A stretch of 64,000 bases of DNA from Streptococcus sp. oral taxon 061 (lineage in GTDB: Bacteria; Bacillota; Bacilli; Lactobacillales; Streptococcaceae). Positions 16,701 to 27,047 of the stretch are shown piece by piece. Position 1 is the first letter of the stretch, and the number at the start of each line of letters is the position of its first letter. A program made the position numbers and the translations under genes. The stretch spans positions 20,001 through 84,000 of the forward strand of contig NZ_CP058258.1 of assembly GCF_013394695.1 (NCBI RefSeq). Reading direction: 5' to 3'. The notes beneath the pieces are model-generated. The model saw only the letters and a list, made by a program, of their open reading frames with translations. It did not search any database and was not told the DNA's origin.

Positions 16701-19700
16701 ATGGATAAACGTATTTTCGTTGAGAAAAAAGCTGATTTTCGTGTCAAATCTGACTCTTTGGTAAAAGAATTACAGCATAATCTTCAGTTGAAAACTTTGA
16801 ATGATCTTCGGATTGTTCAGGTTTATGATGTTTTTGGTTTGGCAGAGGACTTGTTTGCGCGTGCGGAAAAACATATCTTCTCTGAGCAGGTGACCGATAC
16901 TGTTTTGGATGAAGCTACGGTTAAGGCTGATCTTGAGAAGTATGCTTTCTTTGCTATCGAAAGCTTGCCGGGTCAATTTGACCAACGTGCGGCATCTTCA
17001 CAGGAAGCTTTGCTGTTGTTGGGTAGTTCAAATGATGTAACAGTGAACACAGCACAATTGTACTTGGTTAACAAGGATATTGATGCGAATGAGTTGGAAG
17101 CTGTCAAAAATTATCTCTTGAACCCAGTTGATTCTCGTTTCAAAGACATCACTGTTGGTATTGCCAAACAAGAATTTTCTGAGTCTGATAAGACCATTCC
17201 AAGCTTGGATTTCTTTGAAACTTATACGGCAGAAGATTTTGCACAGTATAAGGCTGAGCAAGGATTGGCAATGGAAGTGGATGACCTTCTCTTCATCCAA
17301 GATTACTTCAAATCTATTGGCCGTGTGCCAACTGAGACTGAGTTGAAGGTGTTGGATACTTACTGGTCTGACCACTGCCGTCACACAACTTTCGAGACTG
17401 AGTTGAAAAACATCGACTTCTCAGCTTCTAAATTCAAAAAACAATTGCAAGCAACTTATGACAAGTATATTGCCATGCGTGATGAGTTGGGACGTACAGA
17501 AAAACCTCAAACCTTGATGGACATGGCGACTATTTTTGGCCGTTATGAGCGTGCTAATGGTCGTTTGGATGACATGGAAGTGTCTGATGAAATCAATGCC
17601 TGCTCTGTTGAAATTGAAGTGGATGTCAATGGTGTCAAAGAACCATGGCTTCTTATGTTCAAGAATGAAACCCACAACCACCCAACTGAGATTGAACCAT
17701 TTGGTGGAGCGGCTACTTGTATCGGTGGTGCCATTCGTGACCCATTGTCAGGTCGTTCATACGTTTACCAAGCTATGCGTATCTCAGGTGCTGGTGATAT
17801 TACAACACCAATTGCTGAAACTCGTGCTGGTAAATTGCCACAACAAGTGATTTCTAAAACAGCGGCTCACGGTTATTCTTCATACGGTAACCAAATTGGT
17901 CTTGCAACAACTTACGTTCGTGAATACTTCCACCCAGGTTTCGTTGCTAAGCGTATGGAGCTAGGTGCAGTTGTCGGTGCGGCTCCTAAGGAAAATGTTG
18001 TCCGTGAGAAACCTGAAGCAGGTGATGTGATTATCTTGCTCGGTGGTAAGACTGGACGTGATGGTGTCGGTGGTGCGACAGGCTCTTCTAAAGTTCAAAC
18101 GGTTGAATCTGTTGAAACAGCTGGTGCTGAGGTTCAAAAAGGGAATGCCATCGAAGAACGTAAGATTCAACGTCTTTTCCGTAATGGGGAAGTGACCCGT
18201 CTGATCAAGAAATCAAATGACTTTGGTGCTGGTGGTGTCTGTGTGGCTATCGGTGAATTGGCAGATGGTCTTGAAATTGATCTAGACAAAGTGCCATTGA
18301 AATACCAAGGCTTGAACGGTACAGAAATTGCTATCTCTGAATCTCAAGAGCGTATGGCCGTAGTGGTTCGTCCAGAAGATGTAGATGCTTTCGTTGCAGC
18401 ATGTAATAAAGAAAATATTGATGCTGTTGTCGTTGCGACAGTGACTGAAAAACCAAATCTTGTCATGCACTGGAATGGTGAAACCATCGTTGATTTGGAA
18501 CGTCGTTTCCTTGATACAAACGGTGTACGTGTGGTTGTAGATGCTAAGGTGGTTGACAAGGATGTCAAGCTTCCAGAAGAACGTCAAACATCTGCTGAAA
18601 CACTTGAAGCGGATACTCTTGAAGTCTTGGCTGACCTGAACCATGCCAGTCAAAAAGGGTTACAAACCATCTTTGATAGTTCAGTTGGTCGTTCAACAGT
18701 CAATCACCCACTCGGTGGTCGCTACCAAATCACACCAACGGAAGCTTCTGTACAGAAATTGCCAGTCCAACATGGCGTGACAACAACTGCTTCTGTTATG
18801 GCGCAAGGATTCAACCCTTATGTAGCAGAATGGTCTCCATATCATGGCGCTGCCTATGCAGTAATCGAAGCAACAGCTCGTTTGGTTGCTACTGGTGCAA
18901 ATTGGTCTAAGGCTCGTTTCTCTTATCAAGAATACTTCGAGCGTATGGATAAACAAGCAGAGCGTTTTGGTCAACCAGTAGCTGCTCTCCTTGGATCCAT
19001 TGAAGCCCAGATTCAACTTGGTTTACCATCTATCGGTGGTAAAGACTCTATGTCTGGTACCTTTGAAGAATTGACAGTACCACCAACCTTGGTTGCTTTT
19101 GGTGTGACAACTGCAGATAGTCGTAAGGTTCTTTCTCCAGAATTTAAAGCTGCTGGTGAAAATATTTACTACATTCCTGGTCAAGCTTTGGCACAAGAAA
19201 TTGACTTTGATCTTATTAAATCCAACTTCGCTCAATTTGAAGCTATCCAAGCAGAGCGTAAAGTCACATCTGCATCAGCTGTCAAATATGGTGGTGTGGT
19301 TGAAACTCTTGCCCTTGCAACATTTGGTAACCATATTGGTGCCACTGTAAGCCTTGAAAATCTTGAGACTGCCTTGACAGGTCAATTGGGTGGATTCGTC
19401 TTCACATCTCCTGAAGAGATTGCAGGTGTTGCCAAGATTGGACAAACCGCAGCTGACTTTACACTTACTGTCAACGGTGTAACGCTTGATGGGCACAAAC
19501 TTGACAGTGCCTTCCAAGGTAAATTGGAAGAGGTTTACCCAACTGAATTTGTACAAGCTACTGAAATCGAAGAAGTACCTGCTGTGGCATCTGATACTGT
19601 GATCAAAGTTAAAGAAACAGTTGAGACACCAGTGGTTTACATCCCAGTATTCCCAGGTACTAACTCTGAGTACGATTCAGCTAAAGCCTTTGAAAAAGAA

Positions 19701-20426
19701 GGTGCAAAAGTCAACTTGGTACCATTTGTAACACTTAATGAAGAAGCAATTGTCAAGTCTGTTGACACCATGGTTGACAATATCGAAAAAGCTAACATTA
19801 TCTTCTTTGCAGGTGGTTTCTCAGCAGCGGATGAACCAGATGGATCAGCTAAATTCATCGTGAACATCTTGCTCAATGAAAAAGTACATGCAGCCATTGA
19901 TAGCTTCATCGAACGCGGTGGTTTGATCATCGGTATCTGTAACGGATTCCAAGCCCTTGTTAAATCAGGTCTTCTTCCATATGGTAACTTTGAAGATGCA
20001 AGTAGCACGAGTCCAACCCTCTTCTACAATGATGCCAACCAACACGTGGCCAAGATGGTGGAAACACGTATTGCCAACACGAACTCACCATGGCTTGCTG
20101 GAGTAAAAGTTGGTGACATCCATGCCATCCCAGTATCACACGGTGAAGGTAAGTTTGTCGTGACTGCTGAGGAATTTGCGGAACTTCGTGACAATGGTCA
20201 AATCTTTACCCAATACGTTGACTTTGATGGTAAACCAAGCATGGATTCTAAATACAATCCTAACGGATCTGTAAATGCGATCGAAGGTATCACAAGTAAG
20301 AACGGTCAAATTATTGGTAAGATGGGTCACTCAGAACGTTTCGAAGACGGTCTCTTCCAAAATATTCCAGGAAATAAAGACCAACACCTCTTTGCGTCAG
20401 CGGTTAAATACTTTACTGGAAAATAA
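16701..20426 (+). CDS. purL: phosphoribosylformylglycinamidine synthase PurL (single-chain)
   Basis: This 1241-residue enzyme converts FGAR, glutamine and ATP to FGAM. It is the long, single-chain form rather than the PurSQL complex of bacilli. Visible parts: the linker and DTYWSDHCRHTTF motif, ATP-binding FKNETHNHPTEIEPFGGAAT, GGKTGRDGVGGATGSS, and a C-terminal glutaminase with nucleophile Cys in IIGICNGFQALV and VSHGEGKF. SD AAAGGAAC precedes the ATG. It lies 56 bases after the purC tail remnant, inside the pur operon. Confidence 0.96.
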   Translation: MDKRIFVEKKADFRVKSDSLVKELQHNLQLKTLNDLRIVQVYDVFGLAEDLFARAEKHIFSEQVTDTVLDEATVKADLEKYAFFAIESLPGQFDQRAASSQEALLLLGSSNDVTVNTAQLYLVNKDIDANELEAVKNYLLNPVDSRFKDITVGIAKQEFSESDKTIPSLDFFETYTAEDFAQYKAEQGLAMEVDDLLFIQDYFKSIGRVPTETELKVLDTYWSDHCRHTTFETELKNIDFSASKFKKQLQATYDKYIAMRDELGRTEKPQTLMDMATIFGRYERANGRLDDMEVSDEINACSVEIEVDVNGVKEPWLLMFKNETHNHPTEIEPFGGAATCIGGAIRDPLSGRSYVYQAMRISGAGDITTPIAETRAGKLPQQVISKTAAHGYSSYGNQIGLATTYVREYFHPGFVAKRMELGAVVGAAPKENVVREKPEAGDVIILLGGKTGRDGVGGATGSSKVQTVESVETAGAEVQKGNAIEERKIQRLFRNGEVTRLIKKSNDFGAGGVCVAIGELADGLEIDLDKVPLKYQGLNGTEIAISESQERMAVVVRPEDVDAFVAACNKENIDAVVVATVTEKPNLVMHWNGETIVDLERRFLDTNGVRVVVDAKVVDKDVKLPEERQTSAETLEADTLEVLADLNHASQKGLQTIFDSSVGRSTVNHPLGGRYQITPTEASVQKLPVQHGVTTTASVMAQGFNPYVAEWSPYHGAAYAVIEATARLVATGANWSKARFSYQEYFERMDKQAERFGQPVAALLGSIEAQIQLGLPSIGGKDSMSGTFEELTVPPTLVAFGVTTADSRKVLSPEFKAAGENIYYIPGQALAQEIDFDLIKSNFAQFEAIQAERKVTSASAVKYGGVVETLALATFGNHIGATVSLENLETALTGQLGGFVFTSPEEIAGVAKIGQTAADFTLTVNGVTLDGHKLDSAFQGKLEEVYPTEFVQATEIEEVPAVASDTVIKVKETVETPVVYIPVFPGTNSEYDSAKAFEKEGAKVNLVPFVTLNEEAIVKSVDTMVDNIEKANIIFFAGGFSAADEPDGSAKFIVNILLNEKVHAAIDSFIERGGLIIGICNGFQALVKSGLLPYGNFEDASSTSPTLFYNDANQHVAKMVETRIANTNSPWLAGVKVGDIHAIPVSHGEGKFVVTAEEFAELRDNGQIFTQYVDFDGKPSMDSKYNPNGSVNAIEGITSKNGQIIGKMGHSERFEDGLFQNIPGNKDQHLFASAVKYFTGK

Positions 20427-20438
20427 AAGGTATACAAA

Positions 20439-21881
20439 ATGACATACGAAGTAAAATCTCTTAATGAAGAATGTGGTGTTTTTGGTATCTGGGGCCACCC
20501 AGATGCTGCCAAATTAACCTATTTTGGCCTCCATAGTCTTCAGCACCGTGGTCAGGAGGGGGCAGGGATCCTCTCCAATGATCATGGACAATTGAAGCGT
20601 CATCGAGATATGGGGCTTTTATCAGAAGTCTTCAAAAATCCTGCTAATTTGGATAAATTGACAGGAACTGGAGCTATTGGACACGTGCGTTATGCGACTG
20701 CGGGAGAAGCTTCTGTAGACAATATCCAACCTTTCCTCTTCCGTTTTCACGATATGCAGTTTGGTTTGGCTCACAATGGGAATCTGACCAATGCAGAATC
20801 TCTCAAGCAAGAATTGGAACAAAGAGGGGCAATCTTCAGTTCAACCTCTGATTCAGAAATCTTGGCTCACTTGATTCGTCGTAGCCACAATCCAAACCTG
20901 ATGGGCAAAATCAAGGAAGCACTCAGTCTTGTCAAAGGTGGTTTCGCTTATCTCTTGATGTTTGAAGATAAGTTAATTGCAGCGCTTGATCCAAATGGTT
21001 TCCGTCCTCTGTCAATCGGGAAAATGGCGAATGGAGCAGTTGTCGTTTCCTCTGAAACCTGTGCCTTTGAAGTCATTGGTGCTGAGTGGATTCGTGACGT
21101 GAAACCAGGCGAGATTGTCATTATTGATGATAATGGCATCCAGTATGACAGCTATACAAACGATACTCAGTTGGCAATCTGTTCCATGGAGTATATCTAC
21201 TTTGCCCGTCCTGACTCGAATATCCATGGTGTCAATGTCCATACGGCTCGTAAGAGAATGGGAGCTCAATTGGCACGTGAGTTCAAGCATGAAGCCGATA
21301 TCGTAGTTGGTGTTCCAAATTCCTCACTCAGCGCAGCGATGGGCTTTGCGGAAGAATCAGGGTTGCCAAATGAAATGGGTCTTATCAAGAACCAATATAC
21401 GCAACGGACATTTATCCAACCAACTCAAGAATTGCGTGAGCAAGGGGTTCGAATGAAATTGTCTGCCGTTTCTGGTGTCGTGAAAGGCAAACGTGTGGTC
21501 ATGATTGATGACTCGATTGTGCGAGGAACAACATCTCGTCGTATTGTCCAACTTTTGAAAGAAGCAGGAGCGTCAGAAGTACACGTTGCCATCGGTAGTC
21601 CTGCTCTTGCCTATCCATGTTTCTACGGGATTGATATCCAGACACGTCAGGAGTTGATTGCGGCCAATCATACCGTTGAGGAAACTTGCCAAATCATTGG
21701 TGCGGATAGCCTGACTTATCTTTCGATTGATGGCTTGATTGACTCTATTGGGATTGAAACAGATGCGCCAAATGGCGGTCTCTGTGTGGCTTACTTTGAT
21801 GGGAAATATCCAACTCCTCTCTATGACTATGAAGAAGAATATCGTAGAAGTTTGGAAGAAAAAACGAGTTTTTACAAATAA
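20439..21881 (+). CDS. purF: amidophosphoribosyltransferase PurF
   Basis: PurF commits PRPP to purine synthesis by making phosphoribosylamine from PRPP and glutamine. It has 480 residues. The N-terminal segment MTYEVKSLNEE is a propeptide expected to be removed, exposing Cys12 (CGVFGIWGH) as the Ntn glutaminase nucleophile. HRGQEGAGI and GNLTNAESL belong to the glutaminase domain. The PRPP loop VVMIDDSIVRGTTSRRIV marks the C-terminal transferase. It starts 12 bases after purL. Confidence 0.96.
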   Translation: MTYEVKSLNEECGVFGIWGHPDAAKLTYFGLHSLQHRGQEGAGILSNDHGQLKRHRDMGLLSEVFKNPANLDKLTGTGAIGHVRYATAGEASVDNIQPFLFRFHDMQFGLAHNGNLTNAESLKQELEQRGAIFSSTSDSEILAHLIRRSHNPNLMGKIKEALSLVKGGFAYLLMFEDKLIAALDPNGFRPLSIGKMANGAVVVSSETCAFEVIGAEWIRDVKPGEIVIIDDNGIQYDSYTNDTQLAICSMEYIYFARPDSNIHGVNVHTARKRMGAQLAREFKHEADIVVGVPNSSLSAAMGFAEESGLPNEMGLIKNQYTQRTFIQPTQELREQGVRMKLSAVSGVVKGKRVVMIDDSIVRGTTSRRIVQLLKEAGASEVHVAIGSPALAYPCFYGIDIQTRQELIAANHTVEETCQIIGADSLTYLSIDGLIDSIGIETDAPNGGLCVAYFDGKYPTPLYDYEEEYRRSLEEKTSFYK

Positions 21882-21917
21882 AATTCCCCATTGAAGGAAA
21901 GGAAAAGGAATAAACAA

Positions 21918-22940
21918 ATGACAAATAAAAATGCTTATGCGCAGTCTGGTGTGGACGTTGAAGCGGGTTATGAAGTTGTTGAACGTATCAAAAAACACGT
22001 GGCACGTACGGAGCGTGCAGGTGTTATGGGAGCTCTCGGTGGCTTCGGTGGTATGTTCGACCTTTCAAAAACAGGTGTCAAAGAGCCTGTTTTGATTTCA
22101 GGTACAGATGGTGTCGGTACTAAACTCATGCTTGCTATCAAGTACGACAAACACGATACCATCGGTCAAGACTGTGTGGCCATGTGTGTTAACGATATCA
22201 TCGCTGCAGGTGCGGAGCCCCTTTACTTCCTTGACTATATCGCAACTGGTAAAAATGAACCAGCTAAATTAGAGCAAGTCGTTGCTGGTGTTGCAGAAGG
22301 TTGTGTGCAGGCTGGTGCAGCCCTTATCGGTGGCGAAACAGCTGAAATGCCTGGTATGTATGGTGAAGATGACTATGATTTGGCTGGGTTTGCTGTCGGT
22401 GTTGCAGAAAAATCTCAAATCATTGACGGTTCAAAAGTAGCTGAAGGGGATGTGATTCTTGGACTTGCTTCAAGCGGTATCCACTCAAATGGTTACTCAC
22501 TTGTTCGTCGTGTCTTTGCAGATTACACAGGTGAGGAAGTTCTCCCAGAATTGGAAGGGAAGAAACTTAAAGACGTTCTTTTGGAACCAACTCGTATCTA
22601 CGTCAAAGCAGCTTTGCCACTCATCAAAGAAGAATTGGTCAACGGAATTGCCCACATCACAGGTGGTGGTTTCATCGAAAATGTACCACGTATGTTCGCG
22701 GATGACTTGGCTGCTGAAATTGACGAAAGCAAAGTGCCAGTTCTTCCAATTTTCAAAGCTCTTGAAAAATATGGCCAAATCAAACACGAAGAAATGTTTG
22801 AAATCTTCAACATGGGAATTGGTCTCATGCTTGCGGTCAAACCAGAAAATGTGGAACGTGTCAAAGAACTTCTTGACGAACCTGTTTATGAAATTGGTCG
22901 GATTGTCAAGAAGACAGATGCAAGTGTGGTGATTAAATAA
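21918..22940 (+). CDS. purM: phosphoribosylformylglycinamidine cyclo-ligase PurM
   Basis: PurM closes the imidazole ring, making AIR from FGAM and ATP. It has 340 residues. Features: N-terminal [34 protein letters not shown] and [11 protein letters not shown]. The start at 21918 is preferred over an upstream TTG because [14 protein letters not shown] is the family N-terminus and AAGGAAAAGGAA precedes it. The stop overlaps the purN start (TAATG). Confidence 0.96.
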   Translation: MTNKNAYAQSGVDVEAGYEVVERIKKHVARTERAGVMGALGGFGGMFDLSKTGVKEPVLISGTDGVGTKLMLAIKYDKHDTIGQDCVAMCVNDIIAAGAEPLYFLDYIATGKNEPAKLEQVVAGVAEGCVQAGAALIGGETAEMPGMYGEDDYDLAGFAVGVAEKSQIIDGSKVAEGDVILGLASSGIHSNGYSLVRRVFADYTGEEVLPELEGKKLKDVLLEPTRIYVKAALPLIKEELVNGIAHITGGGFIENVPRMFADDLAAEIDESKVPVLPIFKALEKYGQIKHEEMFEIFNMGIGLMLAVKPENVERVKELLDEPVYEIGRIVKKTDASVVIK

Positions 22941-23497
22941 TGACTAAAAGGCTTGCTGTTTTTGCCTCTGGTAACGGCTCAAACTTTCAGGTGATTGCAG
23001 AACAATTTCCAGTAGAATTTGTCTTTTCAGATCATCGGGATGCCTATGTACTTGAGCGTGCAGAGAATCTTGGGGTATTATCCTACGCTTTTGAACTCAA
23101 GGAGTTTGAAAACAAGGCAGACTATGAAGGAGCCATCGTCGAACTCTTGGATGAACACCAGATTGACCTCGTTTGTCTCGCAGGCTACATGAAAATCGTC
23201 GGGCCAGCCTTGTTAGCAGCTTATGAAGGTCGTATCATCAATATTCACCCGGCTTATCTCCCTGAATTTCCAGGTGCTCATGGCATTGAGGATGCTTGGA
23301 ATGCAGGCGTTGCTGAGAGCGGTGTGACTATCCATTGGGTGGATTCTGGTGTTGATACTGGGAAGGTCATCAAACAAGTCCGAGTGCCCCGCCTTGAAGG
23401 GGATACCCTTGATACTTTCGAGACTCGCATCCATGAAGCGGAGTACAAGTTGTATCCAGAAGTGTTGGAACATTTGGGAGTGGAGAGGAAGAAATGA
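22940..23497 (+). CDS. purN: phosphoribosylglycinamide formyltransferase PurN
   Basis: PurN transfers a formyl group from 10-formyl-THF to GAR. It has 185 residues. Features: AVFASGNGSNFQVI (GAR phosphate binding), LAGYMKIVGPALL, IINIHPAYLPEFPGAHG with the catalytic His/Asn, and HWVDSGVDTGKVI. It overlaps purM and the next small gene by one and four bases, so translation is coupled. Confidence 0.95.
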   Translation: MTKRLAVFASGNGSNFQVIAEQFPVEFVFSDHRDAYVLERAENLGVLSYAFELKEFENKADYEGAIVELLDEHQIDLVCLAGYMKIVGPALLAAYEGRIINIHPAYLPEFPGAHGIEDAWNAGVAESGVTIHWVDSGVDTGKVIKQVRVPRLEGDTLDTFETRIHEAEYKLYPEVLEHLGVERKK

Positions 23498-23868
23498 TTA
23501 TGGACCAATACTATATGGAGTTAAAGAATAAGTTATCTAACAGACCAATCCTACTGGATAATACAAATGATTTTCTTTTTGTTTTAGTAAATACAGTGAA
23601 AGCCATGATAGAAAATACTGATAAAAGTCAGCTTTCAGAGTTAGATAAAATTTTAGACGGTGTCACAAGTCAAGAATTAAAACTTGCCTATGATTTTTGT
23701 CAAGGGAAATTCGGTCAAGCAGGTTTTTCTTATCGTCGGCACCCGAATTATTTTTATTTGTCCAGTTTAATTGCGACTTTTCCAGAATTTGAGTTGTCTA
23801 AGGCAGACCGAGATTACCTCAAAGGAATCATAAATTTTGATAACTACCTTTTATATGAGTTAGATTAG
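23494..23868 (+). CDS. hypothetical protein in the pur operon, 124 aa
   Basis: No family was recognised. The product is soluble and largely helical in character, without signal or membrane segment. Notable is the aromatic stretch GFSYRRHPNYFYLSSL. It overlaps purN by four bases (ATGA). A second ATG at 23500 is possible. It sits between purN and purH, where S. pneumoniae, as remembered, carries a vanZ-like gene. A role in purine synthesis cannot be claimed. It may be a passenger in a variable slot. Confidence 0.65.
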   Translation: MIMDQYYMELKNKLSNRPILLDNTNDFLFVLVNTVKAMIENTDKSQLSELDKILDGVTSQELKLAYDFCQGKFGQAGFSYRRHPNYFYLSSLIATFPEFELSKADRDYLKGIINFDNYLLYELD

Positions 23869-23911
23869 TCTTTAATCACCTCAAAATCCTATTTATTCAA
23901 AAGGAGAAAAA

Positions 23912-25459
23912 ATGACAAAACGAGCACTTATTTCAGTCTCAGACAAAGCGGGTATTGTTGAATTTGCCCAAGAACTAAAAAAACTCGGTTGGGACATCAT
24001 CTCAACTGGTGGTACTAAAGTTGCCCTTGACAATGCTGGGGTGGAGACCATTGCTATCGATGATGTGACTGGTTTCCCGGAAATGATGGACGGTCGTGTG
24101 AAGACCCTCCACCCAAATATCCACGGAGGGCTTCTCGCTCGTCGTGACTTGGATAGCCACTTGGAAGCAGCTAAGGATAATAATATCGAACTTATCGACC
24201 TTGTTGTGGTAAACCTTTACCCATTCAAGGAAACGATTCTTAAACCAGACGTGACTTACGCTGATGCGGTTGAAAATATCGATATTGGTGGTCCGTCTAT
24301 GCTTCGTTCAGCAGCTAAAAACCACGCTAGCGTAACAGTTGTGGTAGACCCTGCTGACTATGCTGTTGTTCTTGACGAATTATCAGCGAACGGCGAAACA
24401 AGCTACGAAACTCGCCAACGTTTGGCAGCGAAAGTATACCGTCACACAGCTTCATACGATGCCTTGATTGCAGAATACTTCACAGCTCAAGTGGGTGAAA
24501 CAAAACCTGAAAAACTTACTTTGACTTACGACCTTAAGCAACCAATGCGTTACGGTGAAAACCCTCAACAAGACGCTGACTTCTACCAAAAAGCTTTACC
24601 AACGGATTATTCGATTGCATCAGCGAAACAACTTAACGGTAAAGAATTGTCCTTTAACAATATCCGTGATGCTGATGCCGCTATCCGTATCATCCGTGAC
24701 TTCAAAGATCGTCCAACCGTGGTGGCTCTCAAACACATGAATCCATGTGGGATCGGTCAAGCTGATGATATCGAAACTGCTTGGGACTACGCTTATGAGT
24801 CTGATCCAGTGTCTATCTTTGGTGGTATTGTCGTTCTCAACCGTGAAGTAGATGCTGCGACAGCTAAAAAGATGCACGGCGTTTTCCTCGAAATCATCAT
24901 TGCACCAAGCTACACAGACGAGGCGCTTGAAATTTTGACAACCAAGAAGAAAAACTTGCGCATCCTTGAGTTGCCGTTTGATGCTCAAGATGCTAGCGAA
25001 GTGGAAGCAGAATACACTGGTGTTGTTGGTGGTCTCCTCGTTCAAAACCAAGACGTTGTTAAAGAAAGTCCAGCTGACTGGCAAGTAGTGACCAAACGCC
25101 AACCAACTGAAACAGAAGCGACAGCTCTTGAGTTTGCTTGGAAAGCTATCAAGTACGTCAAATCAAATGGGATCATCGTGACCAACGACCACATGACACT
25201 TGGTGTTGGCCCAGGTCAAACCAATCGTGTGGCATCTGTCCGCATCGCTATTGACCAAGCTAAAGACCGTCTTGACGGTGCTGTTCTTGCTTCGGATGCC
25301 TTCTTCCCATTTGCGGATAACGTGGAAGAAATCGCCAAAGCAGGTATCAAGGCCATCATCCAGCCAGGGGGCTCTGTCCGTGACCAAGAATCCATCGAAG
25401 CGGCTGATAAATACGGCTTGACCATGGTCTTCACAGGCGTGAGACATTTTAGACATTAA
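23912..25459 (+). CDS. purH: bifunctional AICAR transformylase/IMP cyclohydrolase PurH
   Basis: PurH carries out the last two steps to IMP. It has 515 residues: the N-terminal IMP cyclohydrolase ([29 protein letters not shown]) and the C-terminal transformylase ([44 protein letters not shown]). SD AAGGAG precedes the ATG. It ends the first purine unit, since a terminator follows and purD has its own promoter. Confidence 0.96.
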   Translation: MTKRALISVSDKAGIVEFAQELKKLGWDIISTGGTKVALDNAGVETIAIDDVTGFPEMMDGRVKTLHPNIHGGLLARRDLDSHLEAAKDNNIELIDLVVVNLYPFKETILKPDVTYADAVENIDIGGPSMLRSAAKNHASVTVVVDPADYAVVLDELSANGETSYETRQRLAAKVYRHTASYDALIAEYFTAQVGETKPEKLTLTYDLKQPMRYGENPQQDADFYQKALPTDYSIASAKQLNGKELSFNNIRDADAAIRIIRDFKDRPTVVALKHMNPCGIGQADDIETAWDYAYESDPVSIFGGIVVLNREVDAATAKKMHGVFLEIIIAPSYTDEALEILTTKKKNLRILELPFDAQDASEVEAEYTGVVGGLLVQNQDVVKESPADWQVVTKRQPTETEATALEFAWKAIKYVKSNGIIVTNDHMTLGVGPGQTNRVASVRIAIDQAKDRLDGAVLASDAFFPFADNVEEIAKAGIKAIIQPGGSVRDQESIEAADKYGLTMVFTGVRHFRH

Positions 25460-25466
25460 GAAAATA

Positions 25467-25498
25467 AAAGGGAAGAAAACAGTTTCTTTCCTTTTTTT
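25467..25498 (+). terminator. terminator after purH
   Basis: AAAGGGAAGAAA (25467-25478) pairs with TTTCTTTCCTTT (25483-25494, one G-U) and runs into T. It separates purC-purH from purD-purB. Confidence 0.75.
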
Positions 25499-25523
25499 GC
25501 TTAAAAAGCGAAACGAAACAAGA

Positions 25524-25548
25524 TTAAAACGAACGTTTATGGTATAAT
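25524..25548 (+). promoter_or_regulatory. PurR box and promoter of purD
   Basis: TTAAAACGAACGTTTAT (25524-25540) contains the ACGAACGTT PurR core. TATAAT follows at 25543-25548. A second related GCGAAACGAAAC lies at 25508-25519. No good -35 is present at 17 bases, which fits a promoter that needs an activator. Confidence 0.7.
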
Positions 25549-25580
25549 ATTGGTAAATAATTCGCAAAAGAGGTTGTAAG

Positions 25581-26846
25581 ATGAAGCTGTTAGTTGTCGG
25601 CTCAGGTGGTCGTGAACATGCCATTGCTAAGAAGTTGCTTGAGTCAAAAGACGTTGAAAAAGTCTTTGTAGCTCCTGGGAATGACGGGATGACTCTGGAT
25701 GGTCTGGAATTGGTGGATATCTCTATTTCCGAACATTCTAAATTAATTGAGTTTGCAAAAGCCAACGATATTGCTTGGTCCTTCATTGGTCCAGATGACG
25801 CCCTTGCGGCTGGTATTGTGGATGATTTCAATGCGGAAGGTCTCAAAGCCTTTGGTCCGACAAGATTGGCAGCGGAGCTGGAATGGTCCAAGGATTTTGC
25901 TAAGGAAATCATGGTCAAATACGACGTTCCGACAGCAACCTATGGCACCTTTTCAGATTTCGAGGAAGCTAAGGCTTACATCGAAGAAAAAGGCGCTCCA
26001 ATCGTCGTCAAGGCAGATGGGCTGGCTCTTGGGAAAGGTGTCGTCGTTGCGGAGACAGTCGAGCAAGCAGTTGAAGCCGCTCATGAGATGCTTTTGGACA
26101 ATAAATTCGGTGATTCAGGCGCGCGCGTGGTTATTGAGGAATTCCTTGAAGGAGAAGAGTTCTCTCTCTTTGCCTTTGTCAATGGGGATAAGTTCTACAT
26201 TATGCCAACGGCACAGGACCACAAACGTGCCTACGATGGCGACAAGGGCCCTAACACTGGTGGGATGGGTGCCTATGCGCCAGTTCCTCATTTGCCACAG
26301 AGCGTGGTTGACACAGCGGTTGACACCATTGTCAAGCCAGTCCTCGAAGGTATGATTAAAGAAGGTCGCCCTTATCTTGGTGTCCTTTACGCGGGGCTTA
26401 TCCTGACAGCTGATGGCCCTAAAGTTATCGAGTTTAACGCTCGTTTCGGAGATCCTGAAACGCAAATCATCTTGCCTCGTTTGACATCTGATTTTGCACA
26501 AAATATTACTGATATTTTGGATGGCAAAGAGCCGACCATCACTTGGACGGACAAGGGTGTGACACTGGGTGTGGTTGTCGCATCAAACGGCTACCCACTC
26601 GCTTATGAGAAGGGTGTCAAGCTTCCAGCCAAGACAGAAGGCGACATCATCACTTACTATGCTGGTGCCAAATTCGCTGAAAATTGCCAAGACCTCCTCT
26701 CAAACGGCGGACGCGTCTACATGCTTGTCACAACAGCAGACACCGTCAAAGATGGCCAAAACATCATCTACAATGAACTCAACAAACAAAACACAGAAGG
26801 CCTCTTTTACCGAAAAGATATCGGTAGCAAGGCCATAAAAGATTAA
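25581..26846 (+). CDS. purD: phosphoribosylamine-glycine ligase PurD
   Basis: PurD makes GAR from phosphoribosylamine, glycine and ATP. It has 421 residues. Features are MKLLVVGSGGREHAIA (N-terminal nucleotide fold), the ATP-grasp core VVKADGLALGKGVVVA, QDHKRAYDGDKGPNTGGMGA and VIEFNARFGDPETQ. It has its own PurR-type promoter. The intergenic region after it holds a strongly structured RNA element before purE. Confidence 0.96.
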   Translation: MKLLVVGSGGREHAIAKKLLESKDVEKVFVAPGNDGMTLDGLELVDISISEHSKLIEFAKANDIAWSFIGPDDALAAGIVDDFNAEGLKAFGPTRLAAELEWSKDFAKEIMVKYDVPTATYGTFSDFEEAKAYIEEKGAPIVVKADGLALGKGVVVAETVEQAVEAAHEMLLDNKFGDSGARVVIEEFLEGEEFSLFAFVNGDKFYIMPTAQDHKRAYDGDKGPNTGGMGAYAPVPHLPQSVVDTAVDTIVKPVLEGMIKEGRPYLGVLYAGLILTADGPKVIEFNARFGDPETQIILPRLTSDFAQNITDILDGKEPTITWTDKGVTLGVVVASNGYPLAYEKGVKLPAKTEGDIITYYAGAKFAENCQDLLSNGGRVYMLVTTADTVKDGQNIIYNELNKQNTEGLFYRKDIGSKAIKD

Positions 26847-26865
26847 CAGATACTAACTTTGTCAT

Positions 26866-27022
26866 GGCGAGCGAAAGCGAGCCAAACTAAGATAATGGTT
26901 GCCGTGGTGAAAAGACCAGAACAGCATCTGTTCTGGTCGGGGGAAACTTTGAGACCTTAGGCTCAAAGTTTAGGAATGAAACCGAAGGTTTGCTTCCGTC
27001 CCCACCACCTAAGACCATTATC
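26866..27022 (+). ncRNA. multi-stem structured RNA element between purD and purE
   Basis: Paired parts seen by eye: a small hairpin GGC-GA-GC-GAAA-GC-GA-GCC (26866-26883) with a GNRA loop and tandem GA pairs; an outer stem GATAATGGT (26891-26899) with ACCATTATC (27014-27022); a second stem GTGGTG (26904-26909) with CACCAC (27003-27008); inside it GACCAGAACAG/CTGTTCTGGTC (26914-26938) and AAACTTTGAG/CTCAAAGTTT (26944-26971); and a short GAAG/CTTC (about 26984-26996). No T run follows, so it is not a simple terminator. It may be a cis-acting RNA, a processing site or a mobile repeat. Confidence 0.7.
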
Positions 27023-27047
27023 AAAAAAGAAAAGGATATTATTAACT

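Noticed and set aside
26976..27047. Upstream in-frame ATG as the purE start
   Set aside because: It lies in the structured element, lacks an SD, and would add residues foreign to PurE. The ATG at 27048 has an SD and the family N-terminus.
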